A stretch of DNA of 64,000 nt. Origin: Rhizobacter sp. AJA081-3 (GTDB lineage Bacteria > Pseudomonadota > Gammaproteobacteria > Burkholderiales > Burkholderiaceae_C). Under the pieces are notes generated by a model, which made no database searches, was not told the origin of the DNA, and saw only the letters and a program-made list of their open reading frames with translations. Made by a program: the position numbers and the translations under genes. Positions within the stretch are counted from its first letter, which is position 1; each line of letters opens with the position of its first letter. The DNA is taken from NCBI RefSeq assembly GCF_017795745.1, contig NZ_CP059067.1, forward strand, positions 4,402,001 through 4,466,000, written 5' to 3'. Below are positions 11,030 to 20,573 of this stretch, one piece after another.

Positions 11030-12060
11030 GCCGCTGACTTCTCTTGATCGACCAACCGATCGATGATGCGCCGCGCCTGCACTCCGCCGAGATCGGTGTT
11101 CAGTGACAGCAGCTTGCGCTCCGGCCGGGCGAGCAGGTTGCGCTGCTGAGATTCGAGCATCTCCAGGTCTTCCATGAAGACCTTGCCCTGCGACTCGCGG
11201 ATCGACGCGGTGAGCGCCTTGTCCTCGGGACGGAAGTTGCGCGCCAGGCCCCAGAAGTACCAGATCGAGGTCTCGGTCTCGGGCGTAATCAGGTCGACCA
11301 CGATGCCCGAGGTCTTGGCCGTGGCCGGCGCATCGAAGCCGCCCTGGCCCGCCAGCGCCACGCCCACGTCGATGAGCACGGACGACGGCGGCACGAAGCG
11401 GCAGCGCTGCCAGCGGTCCACCGTGGCCTGGTCGTCGTGGCCGTTGCCGCGCATCGCGGCCTGCCAGAAGGGCGGCGCCTTCACGCCGGGCATCTCGCGG
11501 CGGGTGATGACGACGTCGCCTTCTGCCGTCGTCTGCGCCGGCACCTCGTCGAGTTCCTGCTGGCCGATGCTGGTGGAGTGCACGTACTTCTCGTGCGTCA
11601 GGTCCATCAGGTTGTCGATCATCAGGCGGTAGTCGCACTTCACATGGAACATGCCGCCGCCGAAGGCCCAGGCCGGGTCCTCGGCCCAGGCGAGGTTCGG
11701 CAGCAGCGCCGGGTCGGCTTTGGCGGCCTCGCCCGGCCACACCCAGACGAAGCCGTAGCGCTCGATCACCGGGTAGCGGGCCACCGGAGGGAAACCGCGC
11801 ACACGCTGCCCGGGCATGGCGACGGCCTTGCCCTCGCAGCCCATCTCCAGGCCGTGGTAGCCGCAGACCAGCTTGCCCTCGATCACGCGGCCCAGCGACA
11901 GCGGCGCGCCGCGGTGCGGGCACCAGTCGTCCAGACCGACTGCCTGGCCCTCGGGGCCGCGGAAGAAGACGATGCGCTCGCCGCAGACCGTGCGGCCCAG
12001 CGGCTTCTCGTCGATGTCGGCCGGGGTACAGGCCACATACCATGTGTTCTTGGGATACAT
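11026..12060 (-). CDS. vanA: Vanillate O-demethylase oxygenase component (VanA)
   Basis: This 344-residue Rieske oxygenase demethylates vanillate to protocatechuate and formaldehyde. The Rieske 2Fe-2S ligands are C47, H49, C66 and H69 (CPHRG and CGYHG). The mononuclear iron site is [12 protein letters not shown], with D153, H156 and H161. Length and motifs fit VanA. ATG 12060 begins [13 protein letters not shown], the typical VanA N-terminus, with upstream AGGAGACG as ribosome-binding site. It is divergent from the GntR-type regulator gene, and the promoter contains a perfect VanR-type operator. Related short-chain Rieske demethylases act on other methoxyaromatics, so vanillate is likely but not proven. 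Confidence 0.94.
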   Translation of the reverse strand: MYPKNTWYVACTPADIDEKPLGRTVCGERIVFFRGPEGQAVGLDDWCPHRGAPLSLGRVIEGKLVCGYHGLEMGCEGKAVAMPGQRVRGFPPVARYPVIERYGFVWVWPGEAAKADPALLPNLAWAEDPAWAFGGGMFHVKCDYRLMIDNLMDLTHEKYVHSTSIGQQELDEVPAQTTAEGDVVITRREMPGVKAPPFWQAAMRGNGHDDQATVDRWQRCRFVPPSSVLIDVGVALAGQGGFDAPATAKTSGIVVDLITPETETSIWYFWGLARNFRPEDKALTASIRESQGKVFMEDLEMLESQQRNLLARPERKLLSLNTDLGGVQARRIIDRLVDQEKSAA

Positions 12061-12090
12061 CGTCGTCTCCTGATCCTGAGGCACTTGCAG

Positions 12091-12102
12091 ATTGGATCCA
12101 AT
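12091..12102. promoter_or_regulatory. VanR operator (perfect ATTGGATCCAAT palindrome)
   Basis: ATTGGATCCAAT is a perfect 12-bp palindrome, 31 bp upstream of the vanA start codon. It is identical to the VanR operator described for the Caulobacter vanillate-inducible promoter. On the minus strand it directly follows a possible -10 element CACAAT with TTGCGC 18 bp further upstream, so repressor binding would block vanAB transcription until vanillate is present. The promoter hexamers are weak matches; the operator match is exact. Confidence 0.88.
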
Positions 12103-12142
12103 TGTGCGACAAACCGACTCCATGGCGCAACAGAAAGCCATT

Positions 12143-12154
12143 TATGGATCCAAT
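12143..12154. promoter_or_regulatory. Second VanR half-conserved site over the vanR start codon
   Basis: TATGGATCCAAT matches 10 of 12 positions of the perfect operator and contains the vanR ATG. It is centred 52 bp (about five helical turns) from the first site, on the same helix face, which would suit autorepression or looping. Confidence 0.65.
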
Positions 12155-12860
12155 TGAAGCCTCCAGCCCTGATTCGAGCAGCGTCGTCGCGACCTTGCGG
12201 CAACTCATCGTCAACGGCCGGCTGCCGGCTGGCGAACGACTGGTGGAGATCCCGGTGGCCGAGTCGCTGGGCGTCTCGCGCACGCCGGTACGGCTGGCCT
12301 TCCGCGCGCTGGAGCAGGAAGGCCTGCTGGAGAAGGCCGGCAAGCGCGGCTACGTCGTTCGCCGCTTCTCGGAGGCCGACGTGCGTTCGGCCATCGAAGT
12401 GCGCGGCACGCTGGAAGGCCTGGCGGCCCGGCATCTGGCCGAGCGCGGCATGACCGATGCGGTGCGCGAGACGCTGGCCGGCTGCATCGCCGAAGGCGCC
12501 GCCGTGCTGGCCAAGGGATTCCTCGTCGACGAGGACATCGGCCGCTGGGGCCGCCTGAACAAGCGTTTCCACGACGCGCTCGTCGACGCGCAGGACAGCC
12601 GCGTCATCGCCGACGCCATCGCGCGCAACAACCACCTGCCCTTTGCCTCGGCCGACTCGCTGGCGCTCGACCGTGCCGCCCTGCCTTCGGAATACCAGAA
12701 GCTGCGCATCGCCCAGCTGCAGCACCAGCTCGTCTTCGACGCGCTCACCCAGCGCGAGTCGGCGCGCGTCGAGATGCTGATGCGCGAACACGCCTGGGTC
12801 GGCTTCCGCTATGGGCAGCTGTTCGATCCGGCTCCAGCCACTGCGCCGTCACTGTCATGA
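12144..12860 (+). CDS. vanR: GntR-family (FCD) repressor VanR
   Basis: This 238-residue regulator has an N-terminal GntR winged helix (about residues 15-75, including [23 protein letters not shown]) and a C-terminal all-helical FCD ligand domain (about 85-220). It is divergent from vanAB, and two copies of the VanR-type palindrome lie in the gap. The expected role is repression of vanAB and itself, relieved by vanillate. ATG 12144 is the only start close to the promoter that gives a normal GntR N-terminus, and it sits inside the second operator copy. Confidence is high because protein family, position and operator sequence agree. Confidence 0.92.
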   Translation: MDPIEASSPDSSSVVATLRQLIVNGRLPAGERLVEIPVAESLGVSRTPVRLAFRALEQEGLLEKAGKRGYVVRRFSEADVRSAIEVRGTLEGLAARHLAERGMTDAVRETLAGCIAEGAAVLAKGFLVDEDIGRWGRLNKRFHDALVDAQDSRVIADAIARNNHLPFASADSLALDRAALPSEYQKLRIAQLQHQLVFDALTQRESARVEMLMREHAWVGFRYGQLFDPAPATAPSLS

Positions 12861-12891
12861 TTTCACCCACCCCGCCTCACGGAGACATACG

Positions 12892-14010
12892 ATGACCGCC
12901 CGCACCACGCCCCCGTTCCGCGCCGACCATGTCGGCAGCTTCCTGCGACCGAAGTACCTGCTCGATGCGCGCGAGCAGTTCTTCGTGAAGAAGGAGATCA
13001 CCGCCGCGCAGCTTCGCGCGGTGGAAGACAAGGCGATCACCGAGATCGTGAAGTTCCAGCAGGACGTGGGGCTGCAGTCGATCACCGACGGCGAGTTCCG
13101 CCGCACCTACTTCCACATCGACTTCCTCGAGCAGCTCGGCGGCGTGAAGACCGACATCCCGGTCACCATCCGCAAGCCCGACGGCACCGAGGAGCTGGCG
13201 CCGCCGGTGATGCGCGTGATCGGCAAGGTCGAGCACGTGAAGGACATCCAGCGCGCCGACTTCGAGTATCTGAAGAGCCAGGTCGCCGCGGGCCTGACGC
13301 CCAAGGTGACGATCCCCTCGCCCACCATGCTGCATTTCCGCGGCGGGCGCGCCGGCATCAGCAAGGAGCACTACCCGGAGCTCGACCCCTTCTTCTACGA
13401 CGACGTGGCCAAGGCCTACGGCGACGAGCTGAAGAGCCTGTTCGACGCCGGCTGCCGCTACGTGCAGATGGACGACACCAACATGGCGTATCTCTGCGAC
13501 GAGAAGATGCGCGAGGCGGCCCGCCAGCGCGGCGACGACCCCAACGAGCTGCCGCACCGCTACGCGAAGTTCATCAACAAGGTGGTGGCGCACAAACCGG
13601 CCGGCATGACGCTGGCCATGCACCTGTGCCGCGGCAACTTCAAGAGCACGCATGCGGCGGCCGGCAACTACGAGCCGGTGGCCGAGGCGCTGCTCGCCGA
13701 GATGAACCTCGACGCCTTCTTCCTCGAGTACGACGACGATCGCTCGGGCGACTTCCGCCCGCTGCGCTACCTGCCCAAAGGCAAGATCGTCGTGCTCGGC
13801 CTGGTGACCACCAAGTTCGGCGAGATGGAGAGCAAGGACGCGCTTAAGCGCCGCATCGAGGAGGCATCCAAGTACGCGCCTCTGGACCAGCTGTGCCTGA
13901 GCCCGCAGTGCGGCTTCTCCAGCACCGTGCACGGCAACAACATCGCGGTGGAGGCGCAGCGCGCCAAGCTGAAGCTCGTGGTGGAGACCGCGAGAGAAGT
14001 CTGGGGTTGA
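12892..14010 (+). CDS. MetE-like cobalamin-independent methyltransferase (YxjG type)
   Basis: This 372-residue protein is a single catalytic barrel related to the C-terminal half of MetE. The zinc/thiol site is complete: H244 and C246 (MHLCRGN), E279 (FLEYDD) and C340 (SPQCGFSS). These match the His, Cys, Glu and Cys ligands of E. coli MetE. Family members transfer a methyl group to a thiol such as homocysteine, but many paralogues have unknown donors. It begins 31 bp after vanR with a clear GGAGA site. VanAB releases the vanillate methyl group as formaldehyde, so a C1-handling or alternative demethylation role is possible. The methyl donor is unknown. Confidence 0.85.
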   Translation: MTARTTPPFRADHVGSFLRPKYLLDAREQFFVKKEITAAQLRAVEDKAITEIVKFQQDVGLQSITDGEFRRTYFHIDFLEQLGGVKTDIPVTIRKPDGTEELAPPVMRVIGKVEHVKDIQRADFEYLKSQVAAGLTPKVTIPSPTMLHFRGGRAGISKEHYPELDPFFYDDVAKAYGDELKSLFDAGCRYVQMDDTNMAYLCDEKMREAARQRGDDPNELPHRYAKFINKVVAHKPAGMTLAMHLCRGNFKSTHAAAGNYEPVAEALLAEMNLDAFFLEYDDDRSGDFRPLRYLPKGKIVVLGLVTTKFGEMESKDALKRRIEEASKYAPLDQLCLSPQCGFSSTVHGNNIAVEAQRAKLKLVVETAREVWG

Positions 14011-14023
14011 GCCGCGACTTGCA

Positions 14024-14045
14024 CTTTCGCACGACCGTGCTAAAG
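14024..14045. promoter_or_regulatory. Candidate TetR operator upstream of tetR (copy 1)
   Basis: Two 10-bp arms, CTTTCGCACG and CGTGCTAAAG, are separated by AC and have one mismatch. The site ends 8 bp before the TetR start codon, so binding would block both promoter clearance and the ribosome site. A near-identical palindrome lies at 14761-14778, supporting a shared regulator. Confidence 0.75.
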
Positions 14046-14053
14046 TGGCCGTC

Positions 14054-14704
14054 ATGGTCACGGACAGTTCCATCACGGTCGAGGCGAAGACGCAGCGCAG
14101 CGGGCTGACGCTCGCGGCCATCCTCGACACCGCGCTCGAGATGGCCGCCGCCGACGGGCTGGAGAGCCTGACCGTCGGCGAGGTGGCCAAGCGTCTGGGC
14201 CTGTCCAAGAGCGGCGTGTTCTCGCGCATCGGCTCGCGCGAGGCGCTGCAGAAGGCGGTGGTCGAGGAATACGACCGCCGTTTCCTGCAGGACGTGTTCG
14301 TGCCCGCGATGCGCGAGCCGCGCGGCCTGCCGCGCCTGAACGCGATCATGCGGCTGTGGCTGCAGCGCGCCCGCGACGTCGAGATCCGCACCGGCTGCCT
14401 CTACTGCGCCGGCGCCTTCGAGTACGACGACCGAGAAGGCCCGCTGCGCGAGCTGCTGCTCGACGGCACGCGGCGCTGGCGCACCGCGCTCAAGCGCACC
14501 GCGATCCAGGCCATCGAGGCCGGCCACCTGAAACCCGACACCGATGCCGAGCAGCTCGTCTACGAGCTCGACGGCCTGTTCGTCGCGCTGATGCGCGAGG
14601 CGCGCTTCCTGCGCGACCCCCGTGCGGCCGACCGCGCCTGGTGCGCCTACGAGCGCCTGATCGCCTCGCAGCTGGCCGCGCCCGAGCGCCGCACGCGCCA
14701 CTGA
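14054..14704 (+). CDS. TetR-family transcriptional regulator
   Basis: This 216-residue protein has a TetR N-terminal helix-turn-helix (about residues 18-65, including LTVGEVAKRLGLSKSGVFSRIGS) and a helical C-terminal effector domain. The middle region RTGCLYCAGAFEYDDREGPLR resembles the YcdC/YbiH-like C-terminal type with a conserved Cys/Phe cluster. It lies between two matching palindromes, one in front of itself and one in front of the small peptide and hydrolase genes. It therefore probably represses both transcription units. ATG 14054 is preferred over GTG 14045, which would place the operator inside the ribosome site. The inducer is unknown. Confidence 0.9.
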   Translation: MVTDSSITVEAKTQRSGLTLAAILDTALEMAAADGLESLTVGEVAKRLGLSKSGVFSRIGSREALQKAVVEEYDRRFLQDVFVPAMREPRGLPRLNAIMRLWLQRARDVEIRTGCLYCAGAFEYDDREGPLRELLLDGTRRWRTALKRTAIQAIEAGHLKPDTDAEQLVYELDGLFVALMREARFLRDPRAADRAWCAYERLIASQLAAPERRTRH

Positions 14705-14760
14705 GCCCATCCCGCCATGAACGACGCGTTCCACCCCGTGGCCACAAGCCGCGCCCCTAT

Positions 14761-14778
14761 TTCGCACGCTCGTGCGAA
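14761..14778. promoter_or_regulatory. Candidate TetR operator (copy 2, perfect)
   Basis: TTCGCACG-CT-CGTGCGAA is a perfect 8-2-8 palindrome, 15 bp upstream of the small membrane-peptide gene. It has the same arm sequence as the site in front of the tetR gene, apart from one base. It would place the peptide and hydrolase genes under the TetR repressor. Confidence 0.8.
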
Positions 14779-14793
14779 GAAAGAATCCACACC

Positions 14794-14910
14794 ATGCTGA
14801 TCATCGTTCTCGGTGCCGCCCTGCTGGCCGGCATCGGCTCCGCCACCTGGGCCCTGCTTCGCCTGTGGCAAGGTCTGCCGCGCCGCAACGCCGACCTGGT
14901 GCTGTTCTGA
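14794..14910 (+). CDS. 38-residue single-span membrane peptide
   Basis: ATG 14794 opens a 38-codon frame. The peptide is one hydrophobic helix (residues 1-24: MLIIVLGAALLAGIGSATWA then LLRL) followed by a short basic tail with GLPRRNADLVLF, which suggests an inner-membrane anchor with the C-terminus in the cytoplasm. It lies between a perfect TetR-type palindrome and the alpha/beta hydrolase gene, whose ATG follows its stop by one base. Tight spacing and regulation argue that it is real. Function is unknown; it could help localise or regulate the hydrolase. Confidence 0.68.
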   Translation: MLIIVLGAALLAGIGSATWALLRLWQGLPRRNADLVLF

Positions 14911-14911
14911 C

Positions 14912-15808
14912 ATGGCAGCGCCCACCTCTTCGGCGAACAACCCGGCCGCCGCCTTCTATGCCGCCAGCCCGGCGGCCCGCGCCCTGGGCGCCACGCTGCG
15001 ACTGGCCGACCGGCTCGTGCCGGCCTGGGGCACGCGCGGCGCGCTGCGGCTGTTCTTCACGCCCTTGCCCTGGAAGCTCGCGGCGAGGCGGCCGTTGCCC
15101 TCGCCCTGGCAGCTGACGCTTTGGCCTTTCGAAGGTGTGCAGTTGGCCAGCCATCGGCGCGCCGACGCGCCGCCGGGCCGGCCCGTCGTGCTGCTCGTGC
15201 ACGGCTGGGCCGGCAGCGCGGGGCAGATGCTGCGGTTGGGCGACCGGCTCGCAGACGCGGGTTTCGACCCGGTGCTGCTCGACCTGCCCGCGCACGGCCG
15301 CAGCGGCGGCTGGCGCTCGACGCTGCCGCAGTTCGGCCGCGCGCTGTTCGCCGCCACGGCGCGCCTGGGCCCGCTGCACGGCGTGGTCGCGCATTCGCTG
15401 GGTGCGCTGGCGGCGCTGCATGCGGCGGCGCGCGGCCTGCCGGTGCAGCACCTCGCGTTGATCGCGCCGTCGGCACCGCCGGCGCAGTTCCTCGACTGGT
15501 TCGCCGGCAGCTTTGGCCTGCCAGCAGGCATCAGCGCACGCATGCGTTCACAGATCGAGCTGCGCGAACAGGTGAACCTCGGCGAGTACGAGCCCGGCTG
15601 GCTCGGCCCGCGGGTGATGCAGCCCAGCCTGGTGCTGCACGACGAGGCCGACCGTGTGGCTCCGTTCGGTGCCAGCCGCCGCCTCGCGAAAGCCATGCCC
15701 TCACTGCGGCTCGCATCGCACGCGGGCCTGGGGCACCGGCGCATCCTCGACGACGCGGCGGTCGCCGAGGCGGTGGCCGCGCACTTGCGGATCGAAGGGT
15801 CAGCCTGA
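14912..15808 (+). CDS. Alpha/beta hydrolase
   Basis: This 298-residue protein has the alpha/beta hydrolase core. The oxyanion HG motif is in VVLLVHGWAGSAG (about residue 90), the nucleophile elbow is VAHSLGALAAL with the serine near residue 155, the acid is in LHDEADRVAPF, and the final histidine is in HAGLGHRRIL. The elbow has His before the Ser and Gly only after it (A-H-S-L-G), a common esterase variant. No signal peptide is seen. It forms a two-gene unit with the upstream peptide under a TetR palindrome. Its 3' end overlaps the convergent MarR gene by 9 bp. Substrate unknown; an ester or lactone is likely. Confidence 0.87.
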   Translation: MAAPTSSANNPAAAFYAASPAARALGATLRLADRLVPAWGTRGALRLFFTPLPWKLAARRPLPSPWQLTLWPFEGVQLASHRRADAPPGRPVVLLVHGWAGSAGQMLRLGDRLADAGFDPVLLDLPAHGRSGGWRSTLPQFGRALFAATARLGPLHGVVAHSLGALAALHAAARGLPVQHLALIAPSAPPAQFLDWFAGSFGLPAGISARMRSQIELREQVNLGEYEPGWLGPRVMQPSLVLHDEADRVAPFGASRRLAKAMPSLRLASHAGLGHRRILDDAAVAEAVAAHLRIEGSA

Positions 15809-16300
15809 CGTGACCTCGGCGCGCACACCGCGCCGGCGTGCGGCCTGCTTCAGGCCGACCTTGAGCAGCAGCTCGACGAGCAGTGCCCGCTCGGCCGGCG
15901 AGAGGCCGGCGAGCGTGCCCTCTTCCATCGTTGCGGCGATCGCCTCGGCGCGCTTGACCAGCGCACGCCCGGCCGCGGTCAGGTGGATCAGCATGGCGCG
16001 GCGATCCTGCGTGCTGCGCACGCGCTCGACCCAGCCGCTCTCGACCAGCCGGTCCAGCGTGATCGCCATGTTCGGCGCGGAGATGTCGAGCGCCTCGCCG
16101 AGCTGCTTCTGGTTGACCTCGGAGTTCGAGGCCACCAGCATCAGGATCGAGTAGTCGACCACCTTCAGCCCGAGCGGCCCGAGGCTTCGGGCGAAGTCCT
16201 TGCGCAACTCGATCGCGGCGCGGCTGGCGGCATAACCCACCAGCGTGGTCAGGCGCGAGTGGTCGAGCCCGTGGCTGTCGGCCATGCCGGCGTGCGTCAT
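15800..16300 (-). CDS. MarR-family regulator, last gene of the phenylpropanoid operon
   Basis: This 166-residue MarR-type winged-helix protein has its recognition region around LGEALDISAPNMAITLDRLV and wing RVRSTQDRRAMLIHLT. The start overlaps the acyl-CoA dehydrogenase stop by 4 bp (ATGA at 16300), so it belongs to the long operon starting at 26649. MarR proteins FerR and CouR control hydroxycinnamate genes in other bacteria and are released by the CoA thioester. By analogy this one probably binds the palindrome at 26668-26686 and senses p-coumaroyl- or feruloyl-CoA. The link to that site is inference. Confidence 0.88.
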   Translation of the reverse strand: MTHAGMADSHGLDHSRLTTLVGYAASRAAIELRKDFARSLGPLGLKVVDYSILMLVASNSEVNQKQLGEALDISAPNMAITLDRLVESGWVERVRSTQDRRAMLIHLTAAGRALVKRAEAIAATMEEGTLAGLSPAERALLVELLLKVGLKQAARRRGVRAEVTSG

Positions 16301-18048
16301 GCCGCCTCGGGCGCGGCCAGGCGGGCCAGCGGCAACCAGCCCGCACGCGCCTGAGCCAGCGCATGGTCGAACTCGGGCCGCAGATGGGTGAAGCAGTGCG
16401 CGGCACTCTCGCACTTGGCACGATGGAAGTCGTCGCCTGCATGCTGCGGCCGGCTCGACAGGGCTTCTGCGCGCGCCCAGGCATGGGCGACCAGCGCCAG
16501 GCCGGTGGCGCGCAGCAGGTCGTCGGCGACGCGGAACGGCAGTTCGGCGTCTTCGCGCGAGGCGGCCACCACGTCAGCCGCAAGCTCGCCGAGAAGCCTC
16601 AGCTGCTCGAAGGCAGCCGGTCCATGGCGAGCTTCCGCCGGCAGCCCGGCTGCCAGCACCTCCAGCCAGGCCGCGAACTTGCGCCCGCCGTCGGCGACCA
16701 GCTTGCGCACCACGAGATCGATCGCCTGGATCTGGTTGGTGCCCTCGTAGATCATCGCGATGCGGGCGTCGCGCACGCACTGCTCCACACCCCAATCGTG
16801 CGTGTAGCCGTGGCCGCCGAAGACCTGCAGTGCCTCGCTGGCCAGCGCGAAGCCGTTGTCGGTGAGGAAGGCCTTGAGCACCGGCGTGAGCAGCGCGGCC
16901 TGGTCGTGCGCGCGATCGCGCACAGCGGCGTCGGGCGACTGCTCGGCCAGGTCGATCAGGTGCGCCGCCTCGTAGGCGATCAGCCGCGAGCCCTCGACCA
17001 GCACACGCTGGCGCAGCAGGGTGCGGCGCATCGCGGGATGCAGCACGATGGCGTCGGCCGCACCCTTGGCATCACCCCGCACCGGCGCCCGCGACTGCAG
17101 CCGCTCGTGCGCATAGACCAGGGCATTGCGGTGCGCGTTCTGCGCATGCGCCAGGCCCTGCAGCGCCACGTGCAGGCGCGCCGCATTCATCATCGCGAAC
17201 ATCGCCGCCAGGCCGCGGTTCGGCTCGCCGACCAGCCAGCCGGTGGCGCCCTCGAAGGCCATCACGCAGGTGGCGCTGCCCTTGATGCCCATCTTCTTCT
17301 CGACACCGTCGCAGCGCACCGCGTTGCGGGATCCGTCGGGCAGGAACTTCGGCGCCAGGAACAGCGAGATGCCCTTGGTGCCTGCGGGCGCATCGGGCAA
17401 TCGCGCGAGCACCAGGTGCACGATGTTGTCGGTCAGGTCCTGCTCGCCGCCGGAGATGAAGATCTTCGTCCCCTTGAGGCGGTACGAGCCGTCGGCCGCC
17501 GGTGTCGCGCGGGTGGACAGCAGCCCGAGGTCGGAGCCGGCATGCGCCTCGGTCAGGCACATGGTCGACAGCCATTCGCCGCTGACCACCTTGCCGAGGT
17601 AGCGGTCCTTCAGCTCGGGCGAGGCATGTGCGTGCAGGCATTCGTAGGCGCCGTGCAGCAGGCCGGGGTACATGGTCCAGGCGTGGTTGGCCGCGGCGAG
17701 CATCTCGTAGAGCGCGGCGTTGAGTACCTGCGGCAGACCCTGGCCGCCGGCGTCGGGCGCGCAGGCCAGCGCCGGCCAGCCGGCGTCGACGAAGGCGCGG
17801 TAGGTCTCCTTGAAGCCGCGCGGCGTGCGCACCTCGCCGTCGGTCAGCATGCAGCCTTCGAGGTCGCCGTTCGCATTGGTCGGCGCCAGCACCTCGGTGG
17901 CGAAGCGCGCCGCCTCGTCGAGCACCTGGCGCGCGGTGTCGGCGTCCAGGTCGGCGAAGGCCGGCAGTGCCGCCCAGGCCGCGGGCAGGCCAAGCACGTC
18001 CTCGATCACATAGCGCATGTCGCGCAGCGGCGCTTCGTACTGCCACAT
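16297..18048 (-). CDS. Acyl-CoA dehydrogenase with C-terminal extension domain
   Basis: This 583-residue FAD enzyme has the acyl-CoA dehydrogenase fold (about residues 30-450) plus the extra C-terminal domain found in the ~600-residue subgroup. The FAD/substrate loop MCLTEAHAGSDLG is present, and the catalytic glutamate is E435 in MIYEGTNQIQA. In this operon its likely job is to desaturate dihydro-p-coumaroyl- or dihydroferuloyl-CoA (phenylpropanoyl-CoA) to the cinnamoyl-CoA form before hydration. It follows livF by 12 bp and overlaps the MarR start by 4 bp. Specificity is inferred from context; other acyl-CoAs are possible. Confidence 0.9.
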   Translation of the reverse strand: MWQYEAPLRDMRYVIEDVLGLPAAWAALPAFADLDADTARQVLDEAARFATEVLAPTNANGDLEGCMLTDGEVRTPRGFKETYRAFVDAGWPALACAPDAGGQGLPQVLNAALYEMLAAANHAWTMYPGLLHGAYECLHAHASPELKDRYLGKVVSGEWLSTMCLTEAHAGSDLGLLSTRATPAADGSYRLKGTKIFISGGEQDLTDNIVHLVLARLPDAPAGTKGISLFLAPKFLPDGSRNAVRCDGVEKKMGIKGSATCVMAFEGATGWLVGEPNRGLAAMFAMMNAARLHVALQGLAHAQNAHRNALVYAHERLQSRAPVRGDAKGAADAIVLHPAMRRTLLRQRVLVEGSRLIAYEAAHLIDLAEQSPDAAVRDRAHDQAALLTPVLKAFLTDNGFALASEALQVFGGHGYTHDWGVEQCVRDARIAMIYEGTNQIQAIDLVVRKLVADGGRKFAAWLEVLAAGLPAEARHGPAAFEQLRLLGELAADVVAASREDAELPFRVADDLLRATGLALVAHAWARAEALSSRPQHAGDDFHRAKCESAAHCFTHLRPEFDHALAQARAGWLPLARLAAPEAA

Positions 18049-18060
18049 CGTCGTGTGCCC

Positions 18061-18801
<741 letters not shown>

Positions 18802-18803
18802 GT

Positions 18804-20573
18804 TCAGTGCTCGGTTCCGAGGTAGGCGGCGCGCACCGCGGGGCTGGCCTGCACTTCGTCCGGCGTGCCTTCGATCAGCTTGGTGCCGAACTCCATCACC
18901 ACCACGCGGTCGACCAGGCCCATCACCAGATCCATGTCGTGCTCGACCAGCAGGATCGCCATGCCTTCGCTGCGCAGCTGGCGCAGCACGTCAGCCAGCG
19001 CCTGCTTCTCCTTCAGGCGCAGGCCGGCGGCCGGCTCGTCGAGCAACAGCAGCATCGGGTCGGCGGCCAGCGCACGGGCGATCTCCATCAGCCGCTGCGG
19101 GCCCAGCGCCAGGTTGCCGGCAAGCTCGTGCATGCGATCGGCCATGCCGATGCGCTCGAGCTGGCGCTGCGCCTCGCGCAGCAGCCGCTTCTCTTCCGCG
19201 CGATCGAGGCGCAGCACCGCCGAGGCCACGCCCGACGAGCCGCGCAGGTGGGCGCCGAGCGCGACGTTCTCGAGCACCGTCATGGTCGGGATCATCTTCA
19301 CGTGCTGGAAGGTGCGCGCCACGCCGCGTGCGGCGATCTCGCGCGAAGGCAGGCTCTGGATCGGCTGGCCGCACAGCAGAACCTTGCCGCGCGTGGCCGG
19401 CAGCACGCCGGTGACGAGGTTGAAGGTGGTCGACTTGCCAGCGCCGTTCGGCCCGATCAGGCCGAGGATCTGACCGGCACGCACCTGGAAGCTGACGTCG
19501 TTGACCGCCACCAGTCCACCGAACTCCTTGCGCGCCTGGTCGACGTCGAGCACCACCTCGCCCTGCGGCGGCTGCTCGCGGTGCGGCAGCGCCTGCGCAT
19601 CGCCCCAGTCGACCGCGCGCTGCGGCTTCGGGAACCGCGCCTCGACAAAGGCCCAGATGCCGTCGCGGGCGTACTGCAGCACCAGCACGAGCAGGATGCC
19701 GAAGACGATGATCTCGTAGTTGCCGCTGGTGCCCATCAGGCGCGGCAGCCAGTCCTGCAGTTGCTCTTCAAGCACCTTGACGACGGTGGCGCCGACGATT
19801 GCGCCCCACACATGGCCGACACCGCCGATCACGGCCATGAACAGGTACTCGATGCCCTTGTTCAGGCCGAACGGCGAGGGGTTCACGGTGCGCTGGAAGT
19901 GCGCGAACAGCCAGCCCGACACGCAGGCCAGCAGTGCGGCGAGCACGAAGGCGGTGACCTTCAGGCGGAAGGTGTTGACGCCCATCGCCTCGGCCATGGT
20001 GGTGCCGCCCTTCACTGCGCGCAGCGCGCGGCCGGTGCGCGAATCGAGCAGTCGGATGGCGCCGAACGCTGCCAGCAGCACCAGCAGCCAGAGCAGGAAG
20101 TAGAAGCTGCGGCCGGTGTTCAGCGAGATGCCGAAGAACTCGATCGCCGGGATGCCCAGCAGGCCGTCGTACTTGCCCAACGCATCGATGTTGCCGAGCA
20201 GGTAATACAGGCTCAGGCCCCAGGCGATGGTGGCCAGCGGCAGGAAGTGGCCCGACATGCGCAGCGTCACCCAGCCCAGCAGCAGCGCCGCGGCGAAGGT
20301 GAAGGCCAGGCCCACCCACACCGTGAGCCAGGGCGACACGCCGTGCGTCAGCGTGAGATAGGCGGCCGTGTAGGCGCCCATGCCGACGAAGGCGGCCTGG
20401 CCGAAGGAGGTCAGGCCGGCCACGCCGGTGAGCAGCACCAGGCCGATGGCCACCAGCGAGTACAGGCCGATGTAGTTGGCCTGGGTGATCCAGAACTCCG
20501 GCACCGGCAGCAGCGGCAGAGCCGCCACCAGCAGCACGAAGGCGATCAGGACGTTTCGACGCATCATCTTCAT
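18804..20573 (-). CDS. Fused LIV-type permease and ATPase (LivM-LivG, cluster 2)
   Basis: This 589-residue protein joins two transporter parts in one chain. Residues 1 to about 325 form a LivM permease with some nine membrane helices and the motif [21 protein letters not shown] linker of about 30 residues then leads to a full LivG ATPase from about residue 345 to 589. The ATPase has Walker [10 protein letters not shown] near residue 375, Walker [12 protein letters not shown] and switch [10 protein letters not shown]. Its signature region reads [18 protein letters not shown] 20573 overlaps the livH stop by 4 bp. Reading frame is continuous with no sign of a frameshift. Such fusions occur in Burkholderiales. 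Confidence 0.93.
   Translation of the reverse strand: MKMMRRNVLIAFVLLVAALPLLPVPEFWITQANYIGLYSLVAIGLVLLTGVAGLTSFGQAAFVGMGAYTAAYLTLTHGVSPWLTVWVGLAFTFAAALLLGWVTLRMSGHFLPLATIAWGLSLYYLLGNIDALGKYDGLLGIPAIEFFGISLNTGRSFYFLLWLLVLLAAFGAIRLLDSRTGRALRAVKGGTTMAEAMGVNTFRLKVTAFVLAALLACVSGWLFAHFQRTVNPSPFGLNKGIEYLFMAVIGGVGHVWGAIVGATVVKVLEEQLQDWLPRLMGTSGNYEIIVFGILLVLVLQYARDGIWAFVEARFPKPQRAVDWGDAQALPHREQPPQGEVVLDVDQARKEFGGLVAVNDVSFQVRAGQILGLIGPNGAGKSTTFNLVTGVLPATRGKVLLCGQPIQSLPSREIAARGVARTFQHVKMIPTMTVLENVALGAHLRGSSGVASAVLRLDRAEEKRLLREAQRQLERIGMADRMHELAGNLALGPQRLMEIARALAADPMLLLLDEPAAGLRLKEKQALADVLRQLRSEGMAILLVEHDMDLVMGLVDRVVVMEFGTKLIEGTPDEVQASPAVRAAYLGTEH

Noticed and set aside
12085-12113. TTGCAG-17-GACAAA as a vanR promoter
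   Set aside because: The -10 hexamer matches only half of consensus, so I did not list it as a feature, although it spans the VanR operator.
14717-14800. A 27-codon frame containing the perfect TetR palindrome
   Set aside because: It has no ribosome site and a composition unlike a protein. The operator and the downstream 38-residue peptide explain this stretch better.
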